64,000 bases of DNA. Source: Pegoplata infirma (lineage: Eukaryota; Arthropoda; Insecta; Diptera; Anthomyiidae). The stretch is taken from the NCBI GenBank assembly GCA_963921195.1, contig CAWUER010000533.1, positions 37,181-101,180 of the forward strand, in the 5' to 3' direction. Each line of letters starts with the position of its first letter. Position 1 is the first letter of the stretch. The notes beneath the pieces are model-generated. The model saw nothing but the letters and a program-made list of their open reading frames with translations. It made no database searches and was not told where the DNA came from. A program made the translations under genes and the position numbers. Shown piece after piece: positions 34,401 to 46,789 of the stretch.

Positions 34401-37400
34401 ATACTAAAATACTAAAATACTAAAATACTAAAATACTAAAATACTAAAATACTAAAATACTAAAATACTAAAATACTAAAATACTAAAATACTAAAATAC
34501 TAAAATACTAAAATACTAAAATACTAAAATACTAAAATACTAAAATACTAAAATACTAAAATACTAAAATACTAAAATACTAAAATACTAAAATACTAAA
34601 ATACTAAAATACTAAAATACTAAAATACTAAAATACTAAAATACTAAAATACTAAAATACTAAAATACTAAAATACTAAAATACTAAAATACTAAAATAC
34701 TAAAATACTAAAATACTAAAATACTAAAATACTAAAATACTAAAATACTAAAATACTAAAATACTAAAATACTAAAATACTAAAATACTAAAATACTAAA
34801 ATACTAAAATACTAAAATACTAAAATACTAAAATACTAAAATACTAAAATACTAAAATACTAAAATACTAAAATACTAAAATACTAAAATACTAAAATAC
34901 TAAAATACTAAAATACTAAAATACTAAAATACTAAAATACTAAAATACTAAAATACTAAAATACTAAAATACTAAAATACTAAAATACTAAAATACTAAA
35001 ATACTAAAATACTAAAATACTAAAATACTAAAATACTAAAATACTAAAATACTAAAATACTAAAATACTAAAATACTAAAATACTAAAATACTAAAATAC
35101 TAAAATACTAAAATACTAAAATACTAAAATACTAAAATACTAAAATACTAAAATACTAAAATACTAAAATACTAAAATACTAAAATACTAAAATACTAAA
35201 ATACTAAAATACTAAAATACTAAAATACTAAAATACTAAAATACTAAAATACTAAAATACTAAAATACTAAAATACTAAAATACTAAAATACTAAAATAC
35301 TAAAATACTAAAATACTAAAATACTAAAATACTAAAATACTAAAATACTAAAATACTAAAATACTAAAATACTAAAATACTAAAATACTAAAATACTAAA
35401 ATACTAAAATACTAAAATACTAAAATACTAAAATACTAAAATACTAAAATACTAAAATACTAAAATACTAAAATACTAAAATACTAAAATACTAAAATAC
35501 TAAAATACTAAAATACTAAAATACTAAAATACTAAAATACTAAAATACTAAAATACTAAAATACTAAAATACTAAAATACTAAAATACTAAAATACTAAA
35601 ATACTAAAATACTAAAATACTAAAATACTAAAATACTAAAATACTAAAATACTAAAATACTAAAATACTAAAATACTAAAATACTAAAATACTAAAATAC
35701 TAAAATACTAAAATACTAAAATACTAAAATACTAAAATACTAAAATACTAAAATACTAAAATACTAAAATACTAAAATACTAAAATACTAAAATACTAAA
35801 ATACTAAAATACTAAAATACTAAAATACTAAAATACTAAAATACTAAAATACTAAAATACTAAAATACTAAAATACTAAAATACTAAAATACTAAAATAC
35901 TAAAATACTAAAATACTAAAATACTAAAATACTAAAATACTAAAATACTAAAATACTAAAATACTAAAATACTAAAATACTAAAATACTAAAATACTAAA
36001 ATACTAAAATACTAAAATACTAAAATACTAAAATACTAAAATACTAAAATACTAAAATACTAAAATACTAAAATACGAAAATACGAAAATACTAAAATAC
36101 TAAAATACTAAAATACTAAAATACTAAAATACTAAAATACTAAAATACTAAAATACTAAAATACTAAAATACTAAAATACTAAAATACTAAAATACTAAA
36201 ATACTAAAATACTAAAATACTAAAATACTAAAATACTAAAATACTAAAATACTAAAATACTAAAATACTAAAATACTAAAATACTAAAATACTAAAATAC
36301 TAAAATACTAAAATACTAAAATACTAAAATACTAAAATACTAAAATACTAAAATACTAAAATACTAAAATACTAAAATACTAAAATACTAAAATACTAAA
36401 ATACTAAAATACTAAAATACTAAAATACTAAAATACTAAAATACTAAAATACTAAAATACTAAAATACTAAAATACTAAAATACTAAAATACTAAAATAC
36501 TAAAATACTAAAATACTAAAATACTAAAATACTAAAATACTAAAATACTAAAATACTAAAATACTAAAATACTAAAATACTAAAATACTAAAATACTAAA
36601 ATACTAAAATACTAAAATACTAAAATACTAAAATACTAAAATACTAAAATACTAAAATACTAAAATACTAAAATACTAAAATACTAAAATACTAAAATAC
36701 TAAAATACTAAAATACTAAAATACTAAAATACTAAAATACTAAAATACTAAAATACTAAAATACTAAAATACTAAAATACTAAAATACTAAAATACTAAA
36801 ATACTAAAATACTAAAATACTAAAATACTAAAATACTAAAATACTAAAATACTAAAATACTAAAATACTAAAATACTAAAATACTAAAATACTAAAATAC
36901 TAAAATACTAAAATACTAAAATACTAAAATACTAAAATACTAAAATACTAAAATACTAAAATACTAAAATACTAAAATACTAAAATACTAAAATACTAAA
37001 ATACTAAAATACTAAAATACTAAAATACTAAAATACTAAAATACTAAAATACTAAAATACTAAAATACTAAAATACTAAAATACTAAAATACTAAAATAC
37101 TAAAATACTAAAATACTAAAATACTAAAATACTAAAATACTAAAATACTAAAATACTAAAATACTAAAATACTAAAATACTAAAATACTAAAATACTAAA
37201 ATACTAAAATACTAAAATACTAAAATACTAAAATACTAAAATACTAAAATACTAAAATACTAAAATACTAAAATACTAAAATACTAAAATACTAAAATAC
37301 TAAAATACTAAAATACTAAAATACTAAAATACTAAAATACTAAAATACTAAAATACTAAAATACTAAAATACTAAAATACTAAAATACTAAAATACTAAA

Positions 37401-38045
37401 ATACTAAAATACTAAAATACTAAAATACTAAAATACTAAAATACTAAAATACTAAAATACTAAAATACTAAAATACTAAAATACTAAAATACTAAAATAC
37501 TAAAATACTAAAATACTAAAATACTAAAATACTAAAATACTAAAATACTAAAATACTAAAATACTAAAATACTAAAATACTAAAATACTAAAATACTAAA
37601 ATACTAAAATACTAAAATACTAAAATACTAAAATACTAAAATACTAAAATACTAAAATACTGAAATACTAAAATACTAAAATACTAAAATACTAAAATAC
37701 TAAAATACTAAAATACTAAAATACTAAAATACTAAAATACTAAAATACTAAAATACTAAAATACTAAAATACTAAAATACTAAAATACTAAAATACTAAA
37801 ATACTAAAATACTAAAATACTAAAATACTAAAATACTAAAATACTAAAATACTAAAATACTAAAATACTAAAATACTAAAATACTAAAATACTAAAATAC
37901 TAAAATACTAAAATACTAAAATACTAAAATACTAAAATACTAAAATACTAAAATACTAAAATACTAAAATACTAAAATACTAAAATACTAAAATACTAAA
38001 ATACTAAAATACTAAAATACTAAAATACTAAAATACTAAAATACT
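31405..38045. repeat. Satellite array block B, (TACTAAAA)n
   Basis: About 830 units of TACTAAAA between the two retrotransposons. The few variants include short phase slips near 32912 and 32951, TACGAAAATACG near 36075 and a TGAAATAC unit near 37661. It starts with the BEL target duplicate ATACT and ends with the Gypsy target TACT. Confidence 0.98.
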
Positions 38046-41000
38046 TGTAATGGACAAGGGTTAAATTAAGTTGCAATCACCAAAATTAATGATTCAACTA
38101 AAATTAAACGCAGCTCGTAAAACTATATGTGTTGTTTTTCAAAATTAATAAACCGTTTCAGGGGAATCAGGGAGGACAAATGGGAGCCGTTGCAGCCACT
38201 AGCTGGCAGTCGTGTGGGGGGTTCGAGTCCACCTAACATCCCTGTCAACACACATATTCCCTATTACACAGATTTTATTTTAGACTCCCGAAATTTTGTA
38301 TTTTGATGCTCTCATGAAATAAACAAAAGATTACAAAATCAAAAATACCCTATAGTAAAGATTGGAGCTTTTTAATCAATATACAAAAAATGTTAAATTT
38401 TAAAGAGTCTTCAAGATGGCTATGAAGACTTACGTCTCGTTACCCGCCCTACCGTTGGTTTTAGCGACGTACATTGTTGAGCTAAAACCCCACTATTGAA
38501 CTATACCTTACCCTCCTAATCCATCACGTAAGAAAACGCAGGGTTAATTTAAAGTACCATTTTTAATAACAATTCATTATTCATAAAATATCAAAATCCA
38601 TTAGTATTAAGTGCAAAAATACCGAACAATAATTCATTAATCTTAACGGTTAAAGATAGAAGCTATGTGCTTAAAGTAATTTTATATTTAAAATGCTAGT
38701 GCTAACTAGGGTAGAAATAAAATTAATTTGGGTGCCGTACAGGCAAAGTTCAGAAAAAATAGATATTTAAATATGCCATGATCATTTAAAGGTTAAATGA
38801 ATAAATTCTGTTTTTAAATAAATGATCATGCTCATCAACGACTTCAAATATAACGATTTTAATTTTTTTTATAAATTTATATGTAAGAATAAAAACCTAA
38901 ACACAACTTAATTATTTAACAACATCATTACGACGATGTGGTTCTTTTTTTTCTTTGTGTCTTGAAATTAGAAGCAAAAATTAAATTGAATGGAGTTTTT
39001 ATATTGACGTTTCATTCCCCTTCGTTTCTCTGGGGAGCAGAGACTAAAATATAAAAACAGCAATAAAAATAAATTTAAAATTATGCTCTTTACATTATCG
39101 CGCAAAATACCATACAAAATTTTTTAATTGTTGCTTCTATTCATTAAGAAGACCAATATGCAACTAAACAAAATGTTATACTATGCAAAACAAAATCATT
39201 TAAGTTGACTCACCAAAAACATTATACTTCTGTAGCAGCACGATGAGGCCTCTCGAACTTGCCGAGTCTAATGATGAATATCTAGAGTTGGGGCTTATTC
39301 AAAAAAGTGTTAGAATGTTGTTTAATTGCATATTCGACGTACTTACATTATGACAATATATGATCGTTAAATGTATAGTAAATTTCTTAAATAGTTAGGG
39401 GTTCTTATACTAAAATTTGAGTGTTATACTTTTATAACAGTTACATTATTTTCCGAACATAACTATTTCAAACAGGGGAATTCGAATTAATTCGGAATCT
39501 TAAAATCTAATCAGAGTTTCAAAAGAGTAGGTTCTTTTGATTGAAATAAATTTTAAAAACATGACTCTTTTTATGTTTTATAAAAATTTTATTTCATCAT
39601 AATGCGGACAATTCGTGCAAAATTAATTCAGTAAATGGTTTGCAGAATATTAAATTTTAAATTTTATGTTTCTCTAAGAGAATTTTATCGTATGCGGGTA
39701 ACATCGATTAAAATTTCAAAAGATTTTAAAAAACCATTGACTTTAAGTTAAGAGTTTATCTTAAATAAAAACCTACAAAAACTTATAATACTTCCGAAGA
39801 ATGAATTTTGGTATAAGGTTTTATATTTGTTTTGTTATTTTGTTTTTATAATTAGAAACCCACTTTAAGTGTCTTAAATGCGATAATTAACGTGTCCTCA
39901 TAGTAATATTTGAAAATTCAATTATCAGTGGACAAAAAAGACATCAAAGCATAACCTTAAATTATTAACCGTCACTGGTCAAGTAGTTAAACTCGAGTTA
40001 ACTGAAATAGGTTGGTTGACTAAGAGGTAATTGTTCTCAAAAAAAAATAGGGTTAAGGCAAAATATTTGTATGTGATACCAAACGTATGGATTTAATTCG
40101 ATTAAATTTTGGCTGGAAGGTTGAATAAATCCTATAAAGATTTCGATTTTGGTAACTATACACGATCATGGATGAATAGGTCACCAGTACAGATGGGTAT
40201 TTTGACATATACTGGTCGATGATTATAATTGATTTTTGCTGATGATGTAACCAGATGAAATTGAGGTTAAGTGTAGTTGACCAATATGATGTAGTTGAGG
40301 TTATGTTGGCTGACTGTAGCGTGCAAACTAGATCTCAAGACAAAAATTTTGTGTTTTCTTATGTTGCTAGGCGTGGTCATATAAAAACAACACTCCGTAA
40401 GTACGCTCAGAGTGTTTTTATGATCTACCGCTTTACGTACAGTGGTGGCTAACTAAATAGTCTACTACTGCAAGTTGGCACAACACAAAATTGAGGTTAT
40501 GTGATCTTTAAGCGTAAATCCTATAAAAACGATATAAAAATTAGCAAAGAACTTTTGACGATTGATCCATACCTATTTACCTGACGCAGATTATGTTTTA
40601 TATAACTTTGTGTAAGAATGAGAGGTTATGTGATGTAAACCTCAACATAGGTTAGGAAATTTTAATTTCGGCACTCCTCCTATTTTGAAATCACCAAGGG
40701 TTGATTTTTCAGTATAATCAGCCGTTCGTTATACCACGGACTTCGTTACCAACTGTAGTTAAGATGGTACATCAGGCAACGTTAACCTGTCTCAATTTGG
40801 TTTCCCGAGACTCCTGCACAAAATCAATAATTCCAGATTGCAAAATATCTGGACCCTTTGGGGTACCTTCTCAGAAATATCTTCGGTTGACTTTATTAAA
40901 TTACCGGCTTTATTGTATTACCGAAATTATTTTATACAGTTTGCGAATATTCACTTATTAAAACGGTTTTTAAAATTTATTGTGTTTTAGATATCACAAA

Positions 41001-41721
41001 AAAACTTTCCACTGTATGTTCTTACTTGCTGCAGGTTAAAATAAAAAAGAAACCACATTTTTGTCTAACAATTCAAGAGAGTTTTAATAAAGAAGGTAAA
41101 TTAAATGAGTTGAGCTTTTACTAATCAAATCAACAATCGATAACTCATCCGTACGGTACTACACTCACAGAAAAATGTCGCTAAAACTACAATAACCATT
41201 TCTAAATCACATTTAAAAAGTATTTGAATGTCCAAATACATCTGAAATAGGAAAACAAAATATCCTTTTTTAATGTAGACTAGCCATCCCTGATGTATTT
41301 ATCCTTTTGACGAAATTAGGACAGTTATAACATATAATCGTTAAATATAGCGAAGACATAAACCTTATAAGGGATGGTTACAGATTTTTGTAACTAGCCA
41401 AAGTTTTGTTGAGTGTTTCAATGAGTATTTTAAAGAGTATTTTACCTATTGTTAATATGATGTCAAATTATTATAAAAAAATTATGTAACCCAATGAACA
41501 TGTTGAGAGGTGAAACGAATATACGAATATCAAATTATTGTTTTATTCAAACAATTTATTTATGTGAAATAATTTGATATGTAAACCGAAAAAAAACAAT
41601 ATTTATGTGAAACATATAAAAAAACAATTTGTTTATTAAACAGTCAATAGTAATTGAACCAATTTTTTAAAAAAAAATTTCTATATAGATAGATTTGAGA
41701 AATGAAATAATAGCCCTTACA
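38046..41721 (-). repeat. Gypsy 3' LTR
   Basis: 3676 bp, about 99.8% identical to 48435-52108. It contains small open frames (for example 40255-40452, 40701-40961) without known motifs; one is not preserved in the other copy because of a 1-bp indel. A perfect RNA polymerase III B-box word GGTTCGAGTCC is at 38220-38230. Confidence 0.96.
38160..38245 (+). other. tRNA-like segment inside the LTR
   Basis: The segment holds GGTTCGAGTCC (38220-38230), a perfect B box, in a T-arm-like context, with an AGGGA upstream able to pair with TCCCT downstream as in an acceptor stem. No good A box is evident. It may be a decayed tRNA or SINE captured by the LTR. The same segment is in the other LTR at about 48549-48634. 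Confidence 0.35.
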
Positions 41722-41773
41722 AACCAGATAATTCTGGTCTTTTAGACAGCAGAATTAGATGGAAAGAAGGATA

Positions 41774-42443
41774 TTATGTACGAATGTCCTTGGCATGGAA
41801 TGTACCAACAACTTTTCCATCAGGATCTTCAAGGACGTAATAATGACTACCTACTTTTTCGCGGACTTTGGCCTTTAGAAAAAGCGGAGCTAATTTAGCG
41901 TTGTATTTTTTCTCGCTATTGCTTTGAGAGAAATTTCGGCGAAATACCTCTTGACCGACTTTAAAGGATATTGGCCTTGCACGTAGGTTGTATTGATGCC
42001 TGTTGGAATCGTAAGTTGCGCGTATATTTTTCCTTAAATCTTTCCTCAACATTGCTAATTTATCATCTTTGTCTAAAGGACTTATCGCTTCGTCAAGAAT
42101 TTTTAGATTTTTCAGAATTTTATATGACGAACCATGGGTGATCATATCCATCCCAAAGACAGCATGATAAGGCGAACATTTTATGGTTTGATGGTATGAA
42201 TTTCTCAGAGCACAGCTAACTGAACTAAGATTTTCATCCCATTGGGTCTGGTCCTTCTTTAAAAAAGTACGAATCCCTGCAATTATCGATCTATTGACCC
42301 TTTCAGATGCATTCGACTGGGGTGAGTATACAGCGGTATATACGTGAGATATTCCGAGCTGGGTCAAAAAAGCATTGAAGTCGTTTGCCCGAAATTGTGA
42401 TCCGTTATCACTTATCAGGGTTTCCGGGATTCCGTATACGTGA
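41774..42443 (-). pseudogene. Gypsy integrase, C-terminal half
   Basis: In sense it begins at HVYGIPETLISDNGSQF, carrying the second catalytic Asp. It contains YSPQSNASERVNRSI with the catalytic Glu and ends in a C-terminal domain with FKVGQEVFRRNFSQ and HYYVLEDPDGKVVGTFH. The stop is at 41774-41776, 52 bp before the 3' LTR, so there is no room for env. It is separated from the rest of pol by the 52-bp insertion at 42444-42495, which shifts the frame. No chromodomain is seen. Confidence 0.92.
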
Positions 42444-42495
42444 GTGGCGCCCAACGTGGGGTCCGTAAAGGGTTTCCGGGATTCCGTATACGTGA
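42418..42495. repeat. 26-bp direct duplication around an inverted primer-site copy
   Basis: 42418-42443 and 42470-42495 are identical 26-mers (GGGTTTCCGGGATTCCGTAT and six more bases). The 26 bp between them (42444-42469) contain TGGCGCCCAACGTGGGG, the element's own primer-binding sequence, on the strand opposite to the element's sense. The net gain of 52 bp shifts the integrase frame by one. Confidence 0.95.
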
Positions 42496-44854
42496 AAAAT
42501 ATGGGTTAATAAAAAGTTTTGAATTACCGGTGCTGTAAATTTCTTAAGAGGGCACAGCCAATGAAACTTAGTAAGATGATCTAGGACTATTAGTATGCCG
42601 ATGTGACCATGCTTACTCCTTGGATAGGGTCCTAGAATGTCAATATATAAACGTTGAAACGGTCTTATCGAAGAAGATGGTTGACCCATCTCTGGTTTCA
42701 GGGACATATTAGGGGCTTTTGTCTCCTTGCAGGTCGCGCATTTTCTGACGTAATTTCGGACATCATTAACTAGCCCTGGCCAGTAGAAGTTACGACGGAT
42801 TAGCTCTAAAGTTTTGTTCATGCCACCATGCACAGATACAGAAGAGCCATGTGCACGTTTTATCACGTCGTATCTGAGCGGACAGGGTACCCATAATTTC
42901 CATGCCTGTTGTTCCTGTAACAAATCTCCTAAATAATGTTCCGTTCTAATATAAACATATTTTCCCACAACTTTAAGATCGGGGAACTTGACCTCATTTT
43001 CCGCAATCTTTGACTTTAAATCCAAATAATCTTGGCCTTCAAAGTGTGCTGATTCCAAGTCAATTTCTGGGTCGGCTAATTCTACCCCCGCTATCTCGTC
43101 GCAAGGAATCCTGCTGAGCGCATCTGGGACTATGTGGTCTTTTCCTTTTCGATGGCTCACAGTGAATTTGAAGGATTGGAGCTTAAACACCCATCTGGCT
43201 AGCCTTCCGATCAAATCCGGTTGTTTCATTAGCCACACCAAGGATGAGTGATCCGTTATCACTTCAAATTTAGGAACGGGCCAATTAAGAATTGCCTCCA
43301 CCTTCTCTGGATCAGTTCTTATACCCCCATTTCCGATAATAAACCCTAGATACTTAACTTGAGTTACACAGAAAGCACTTTTAGCGATATTTAGAGTCAA
43401 ATTAGCTTTGCGAAATTGCTCGGCTATTCTTGCTAAAACCGTTAAATGCGAGGAAAAATCCTCGGAAACGATTATCAAATCGTCGAGGTATCCAAAAACA
43501 GAGTGTCTCAAATCTGGGGGTATTAACTGGTCCATAAGACGGCACATGGTCTGGGGAGCTGTGCAAAGTCCGAAAGGCATAACAACAAACTGATACAGGG
43601 GTCGCCCTGGTACAGTAAACGCGGTTAACGACTTTGCCTGATCGGCTAGGCCGATCTGCCAATATGCGTCTTTCAGATCCAACTTTGAAATCAGGTTTGC
43701 TTTTGGAAGTCTTGAAAATATTCCCTCAATGTTTGGAAGCGGATAGGCATCCTTTTTGGTCACTTGGTTGACCTTCCTGGCATCAAGGCACAGGCGGACT
43801 TTGTTTGGTTTTACAACCAAACGCATTGGAGAACTCCAAGGTGATGATGATTCTTCAATCACACCTAATGCCAGCATTCTATCTATTTCTTGAAACATCA
43901 GTTTCTCCACAGCCGGAGAAACTGGATAGAATCTTTGCTTGATCGGTTTAGCATCACCAACATCGATGTCATGCTTGATCAAGCTTGTTCTCCCTAAGCC
44001 TTGCTTTTCAAAATTTGGAAACAACTGCGTAATAGCATTTAACTGCTGAAGCTGGCTAGGAGTTAAGGGAAACTTGAAATCGTCTGATTCTGCAGACTTT
44101 TCTCTATTTTCGGACAACACATCGGACGTTTTTTCTAAAGCGGACAACTCGGAAAGATCTTTGGACAAAGATAAACAGACGGACGGTTCTGCCACAATTG
44201 CAGACTCAAAAATATCTGCCGCAAGTTTGAATGACTTCCAAAAATCCAATCCTAAGATCAAGCGTTGTGAAAGTGAAGGTACAATTAAAATTTTTAACTT
44301 ATGGACTTGGTCCCTGAAAGTGACATCCACATCCAGGAAACCTGTGGTTTTCTGAATGTTTCCGTCAGCTGTCTTAACATATGATTTTATGGACTGGAAA
44401 TTTGAAAATTTGGAGAAATCATACTTTGCCAGGTCTGACCCAATACACGATACATTAGCTCCTGTATCCAGTAGACCGTATTCGACAAACTTTAAAAAGT
44501 TAATTTTAGCATAGTAACGTTGGTCTTGTTGATTATTTATAATGGCGGAAATAACGAATTTTGAAAACTTTTTTCTATTTTTGAAATAATTTCTAAGCCG
44601 AATTGATGACCTTTTCGGTTTTTTTGACGGACAAACGGAACCAGAAGAAGCTTCAAAAATCGCGTTGCGGACCGCAATATAATTATCATATCTTTCATGA
44701 TATGGTCGAATAGGATAAATAAGTTTAGCTATTGGTGTGTTACTTGTATGTGAAATATCTGGTCGTTTTAAAATTTGGACGTAAGTATCTAAATTCGATT
44801 TTATTTGTTCGACCACTTGATTTGACGATGCAAAATTAGGTTCATTGTAGGTTT

Positions 44855-46753
44855 CTAATGGTTTAGGTTTTTTGATTTCGATAATTTTTTTGTTGCGCAA
44901 TTGGCACAATCAGGTTGATAAATAGTTTTAGCGCCACAACCGTAGCAAAAAACTTTCTTATCTTCTAAGCATTGTTTATAATGATGACCTTGAGTGTCAC
45001 AGTTCCAACAGTTTGTTAGAATTGGCCCTTGGCGAATGGCATCCACCGATAAATCAACGGCTGGAGTGTAATCATCACGATTTGCTTCTGGACATTCAAT
45101 CGCCGCGACTCCACGTTTTGTTGTTGCTGGTCTAAAAATAATTGCGTGCTGGAAAGCCTCATCCTCTAGAATCTCTTCCCTTTTTTGCACAAGTTCACGC
45201 AGATCTGCCAGAGTGTCAATTTTTTCGTAAACTAAACCTAAACGAATATCGGGTCTAACGTTTCTTATAAGGGTCTCCACCAACTCATCTTCTTCCATTG
45301 GAGCGTCTAAACGATCCATCAGGGTCAAAATTGATTCGTAAAATGTTTCAAATTTTTCCCCCGTTTTCATTTTACGATTGCGAATATCTGCACGAAGGTC
45401 GAAGTTGGATCGCGAACTCTTATATTCCTGCTTTAACGCAGCACAGAAAGGTTCCCATTCTACTTTTTCCACCCGCTTGTGATATCGCCAGTACCAATCG
45501 CGGACCTTACCGGTAAGCAGAATGTGAAGATTTTGGCAAACAAAATTAAAATTACCTTTAAAAGTGCTTTTAGTCAAAGACTTCAGAATATAGAGAAATT
45601 GTTTTACACTAAGCCCATTTTTCGATCCGTCGAATTTTATGTTCCAATTCTGGATAGCCTGAGTAGCCTTTTCAGGTCTCCAATAATAATCAAATTCGTC
45701 AGTATTTTCAAAATGTGGATTCACATTTCTTTGTCCCCGTTGACGGTAACCACTTTGTGTCTGATTATTGGACCTAGGAGCATAATTCCAATTTTGGTTT
45801 ACAACCCGAGCACTATGAGTATTTGGACTATGATGTTCAGGTAGAGTTAAAGAACTACAAGAACAATTTTGATCACAAGAACAATTTTGGTTTTCGATTC
45901 TAGTGTCATTATTTGAATGCTGAGCACCTAAGGGATTAGTATTTCCCTTATACCGCTGAGAAAAGTTTTGAACGTTATGGCTGTTTGGTAATTGGTCCTG
46001 ACCTTTAGGAACAACTTCATACTTTGTCAACAATCTCATGAGAGTACTTTCAATCAATTGAGTAACTTGTGACAAATCAGTTAAAGGTTGTAGGGTTGAA
46101 GATTGATTGTCTGAATATGAGACATTAGATTTGTTTGATTGGGGTACAGAATTGTTAATTGGGTTATGTGAACGTTGCCCTTTGTTAACAAAACTTGGTG
46201 ACAATCGCATAGGATCTGAAATAGACGAAAGTTGTTGGGCTTGGTTATGTTGCATTGGCAATACATGTCTATGGCCGCGACTTTCTGAATTTTGTGGCGA
46301 ACTATGTACAGGATTATCTAAGATGCGCTGAGTATTTGTACTTGTTGAACACATTTCCAACAATGGCATGGTTGAAAATTCGAGTTGCGCTCCCAGTGTC
46401 ATTTCGGGTAGTGAAATTTGGTCGTAACCACTAGCAGTGTAGTTCTTACGTACCGCACCGGTTGATTTATCAGGCCCATTATCGGTATGATTGGGACTTT
46501 TTGCCATTGGCTCAATATTTTTTGATACCAAGTCTGACAATTCAAAGAACTGGTTGCAAACTGAGCATTTCAACGATTGGGAAATTATCTGTTTAATACA
46601 GTTGCTGTGAAACTCGTGTTTACACTTCAATATAATTGAAATTGCCTGGTTATTCAAAATGATTTCATCACAAATAGTACAATAATCTGTAGTAGCAGCA
46701 AGGTGTTCAGCGCCACCTTGACCTGTATGTCCAAGTTCTTCATCGATTCCCAT
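44855..46753 (-). CDS. Gypsy Gag with an N-terminal RING-H2-like finger
   Basis: The frame is open from 46789 (644 codons). The preferred start is the second Met at 46753, in the context AAAATGG, giving 632 residues. In numbering from 46789, C37-x2-C40, C56, H58, H61, C64, C75-x2-C78 give the spacing of a RING-H2 finger (C3H2C3), with CKHEFHSNCI typical of that fold. The usual Trp and the Pro in the last pair are absent. A long Asn/Gln/Ser-rich stretch follows, then a retrotransposon Gag core (WYWRYHKRVEKVEW, FETFYESILTLMDRL, ETLIRNVRPDIRLGL), and near the end a CCHC knuckle (CWNCDTQGHHYKQC) plus C-x2-C pairs. If real, the finger could make this Gag an E3 ubiquitin ligase or a zinc-binding assembly module. 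That is inference. The gag frame is intact. Confidence 0.88.
   Translation of the reverse strand: MGIDEELGHTGQGGAEHLAATTDYCTICDEIILNNQAISIILKCKHEFHSNCIKQIISQSLKCSVCNQFFELSDLVSKNIEPMAKSPNHTDNGPDKSTGAVRKNYTASGYDQISLPEMTLGAQLEFSTMPLLEMCSTSTNTQRILDNPVHSSPQNSESRGHRHVLPMQHNQAQQLSSISDPMRLSPSFVNKGQRSHNPINNSVPQSNKSNVSYSDNQSSTLQPLTDLSQVTQLIESTLMRLLTKYEVVPKGQDQLPNSHNVQNFSQRYKGNTNPLGAQHSNNDTRIENQNCSCDQNCSCSSLTLPEHHSPNTHSARVVNQNWNYAPRSNNQTQSGYRQRGQRNVNPHFENTDEFDYYWRPEKATQAIQNWNIKFDGSKNGLSVKQFLYILKSLTKSTFKGNFNFVCQNLHILLTGKVRDWYWRYHKRVEKVEWEPFCAALKQEYKSSRSNFDLRADIRNRKMKTGEKFETFYESILTLMDRLDAPMEEDELVETLIRNVRPDIRLGLVYEKIDTLADLRELVQKREEILEDEAFQHAIIFRPATTKRGVAAIECPEANRDDYTPAVDLSVDAIRQGPILTNCWNCDTQGHHYKQCLEDKKVFCYGCGAKTIYQPDCANCATKKLSKSKNLNH
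44867..44873 (-). promoter_or_regulatory. -1 frameshift site A_AAA_AAC in the gag/pol overlap
   Basis: In the gag frame the sense strand reads TCA AAA AAC, giving the heptamer A AAA AAC in the exact X XXY YYZ register. It lies 11 nt before the gag stop begins. Slipping back one base enters the pol frame. This heptamer is an efficient site in several retroviruses. Any downstream stimulatory structure was not assessed. Confidence 0.65.
44885..44891 (-). promoter_or_regulatory. -1 frameshift site A_AAA_AAA in the gag/pol overlap
   Basis: In the gag frame the sense strand reads ACA AAA AAA, so A AAA AAA is in the canonical register. It lies 18 nt upstream of the other heptamer, and both lead to the same pol frame. 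Confidence 0.6.
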
Positions 46754-46789
46754 TTTAGAAGATTTATGAAGGCAAGAACAATATAACAA

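Larger units (their letters stand above)
42496..44909 (-). pseudogene. Gypsy pol: protease, RT, deleted RNase H, integrase N-terminal part
   Basis: Entered by -1 frameshift from gag; an ATG-free start is therefore expected, and the first Met shown by the frame is incidental. Protease GLLDTGANVSCIG lies near residue 148. RT follows, with RLCLDARKVN, SKLDLKDAYWQI and YLDD at 43479-43490 (residues 474-477). After ILNWPVPK (about 43270) the frame jumps directly to FEVITDHSSLVW. The connection and the first catalytic Asp and Glu of RNase H, normally about 100 residues, are missing without loss of frame. Integrase begins with a zinc domain H-x6-H and CATC (C-x2-C) and has the first Asp (YIDILGPY). 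The frame is shifted at the 42470-42495 duplication, so no complete integrase can be made. Confidence 0.93.

Noticed and set aside
38160..38245. Functional tRNA gene in the LTR
   Set aside because: A perfect B box is present, but no convincing A box, anticodon arm or intact T stem. Kept only as tRNA-like.
40701..40961. 86-codon open frame also present at 51089-51349
   Set aside because: It appears twice only because it lies in the two LTRs. It has no known motif, and a neighbouring frame (40255-40452) is destroyed by a 1-bp indel in the other LTR, so coding constraint is not supported.
41722..41773. env gene in the Gypsy element
   Set aside because: Only 52 bp separate the integrase stop from the 3' LTR, so no env can be present.
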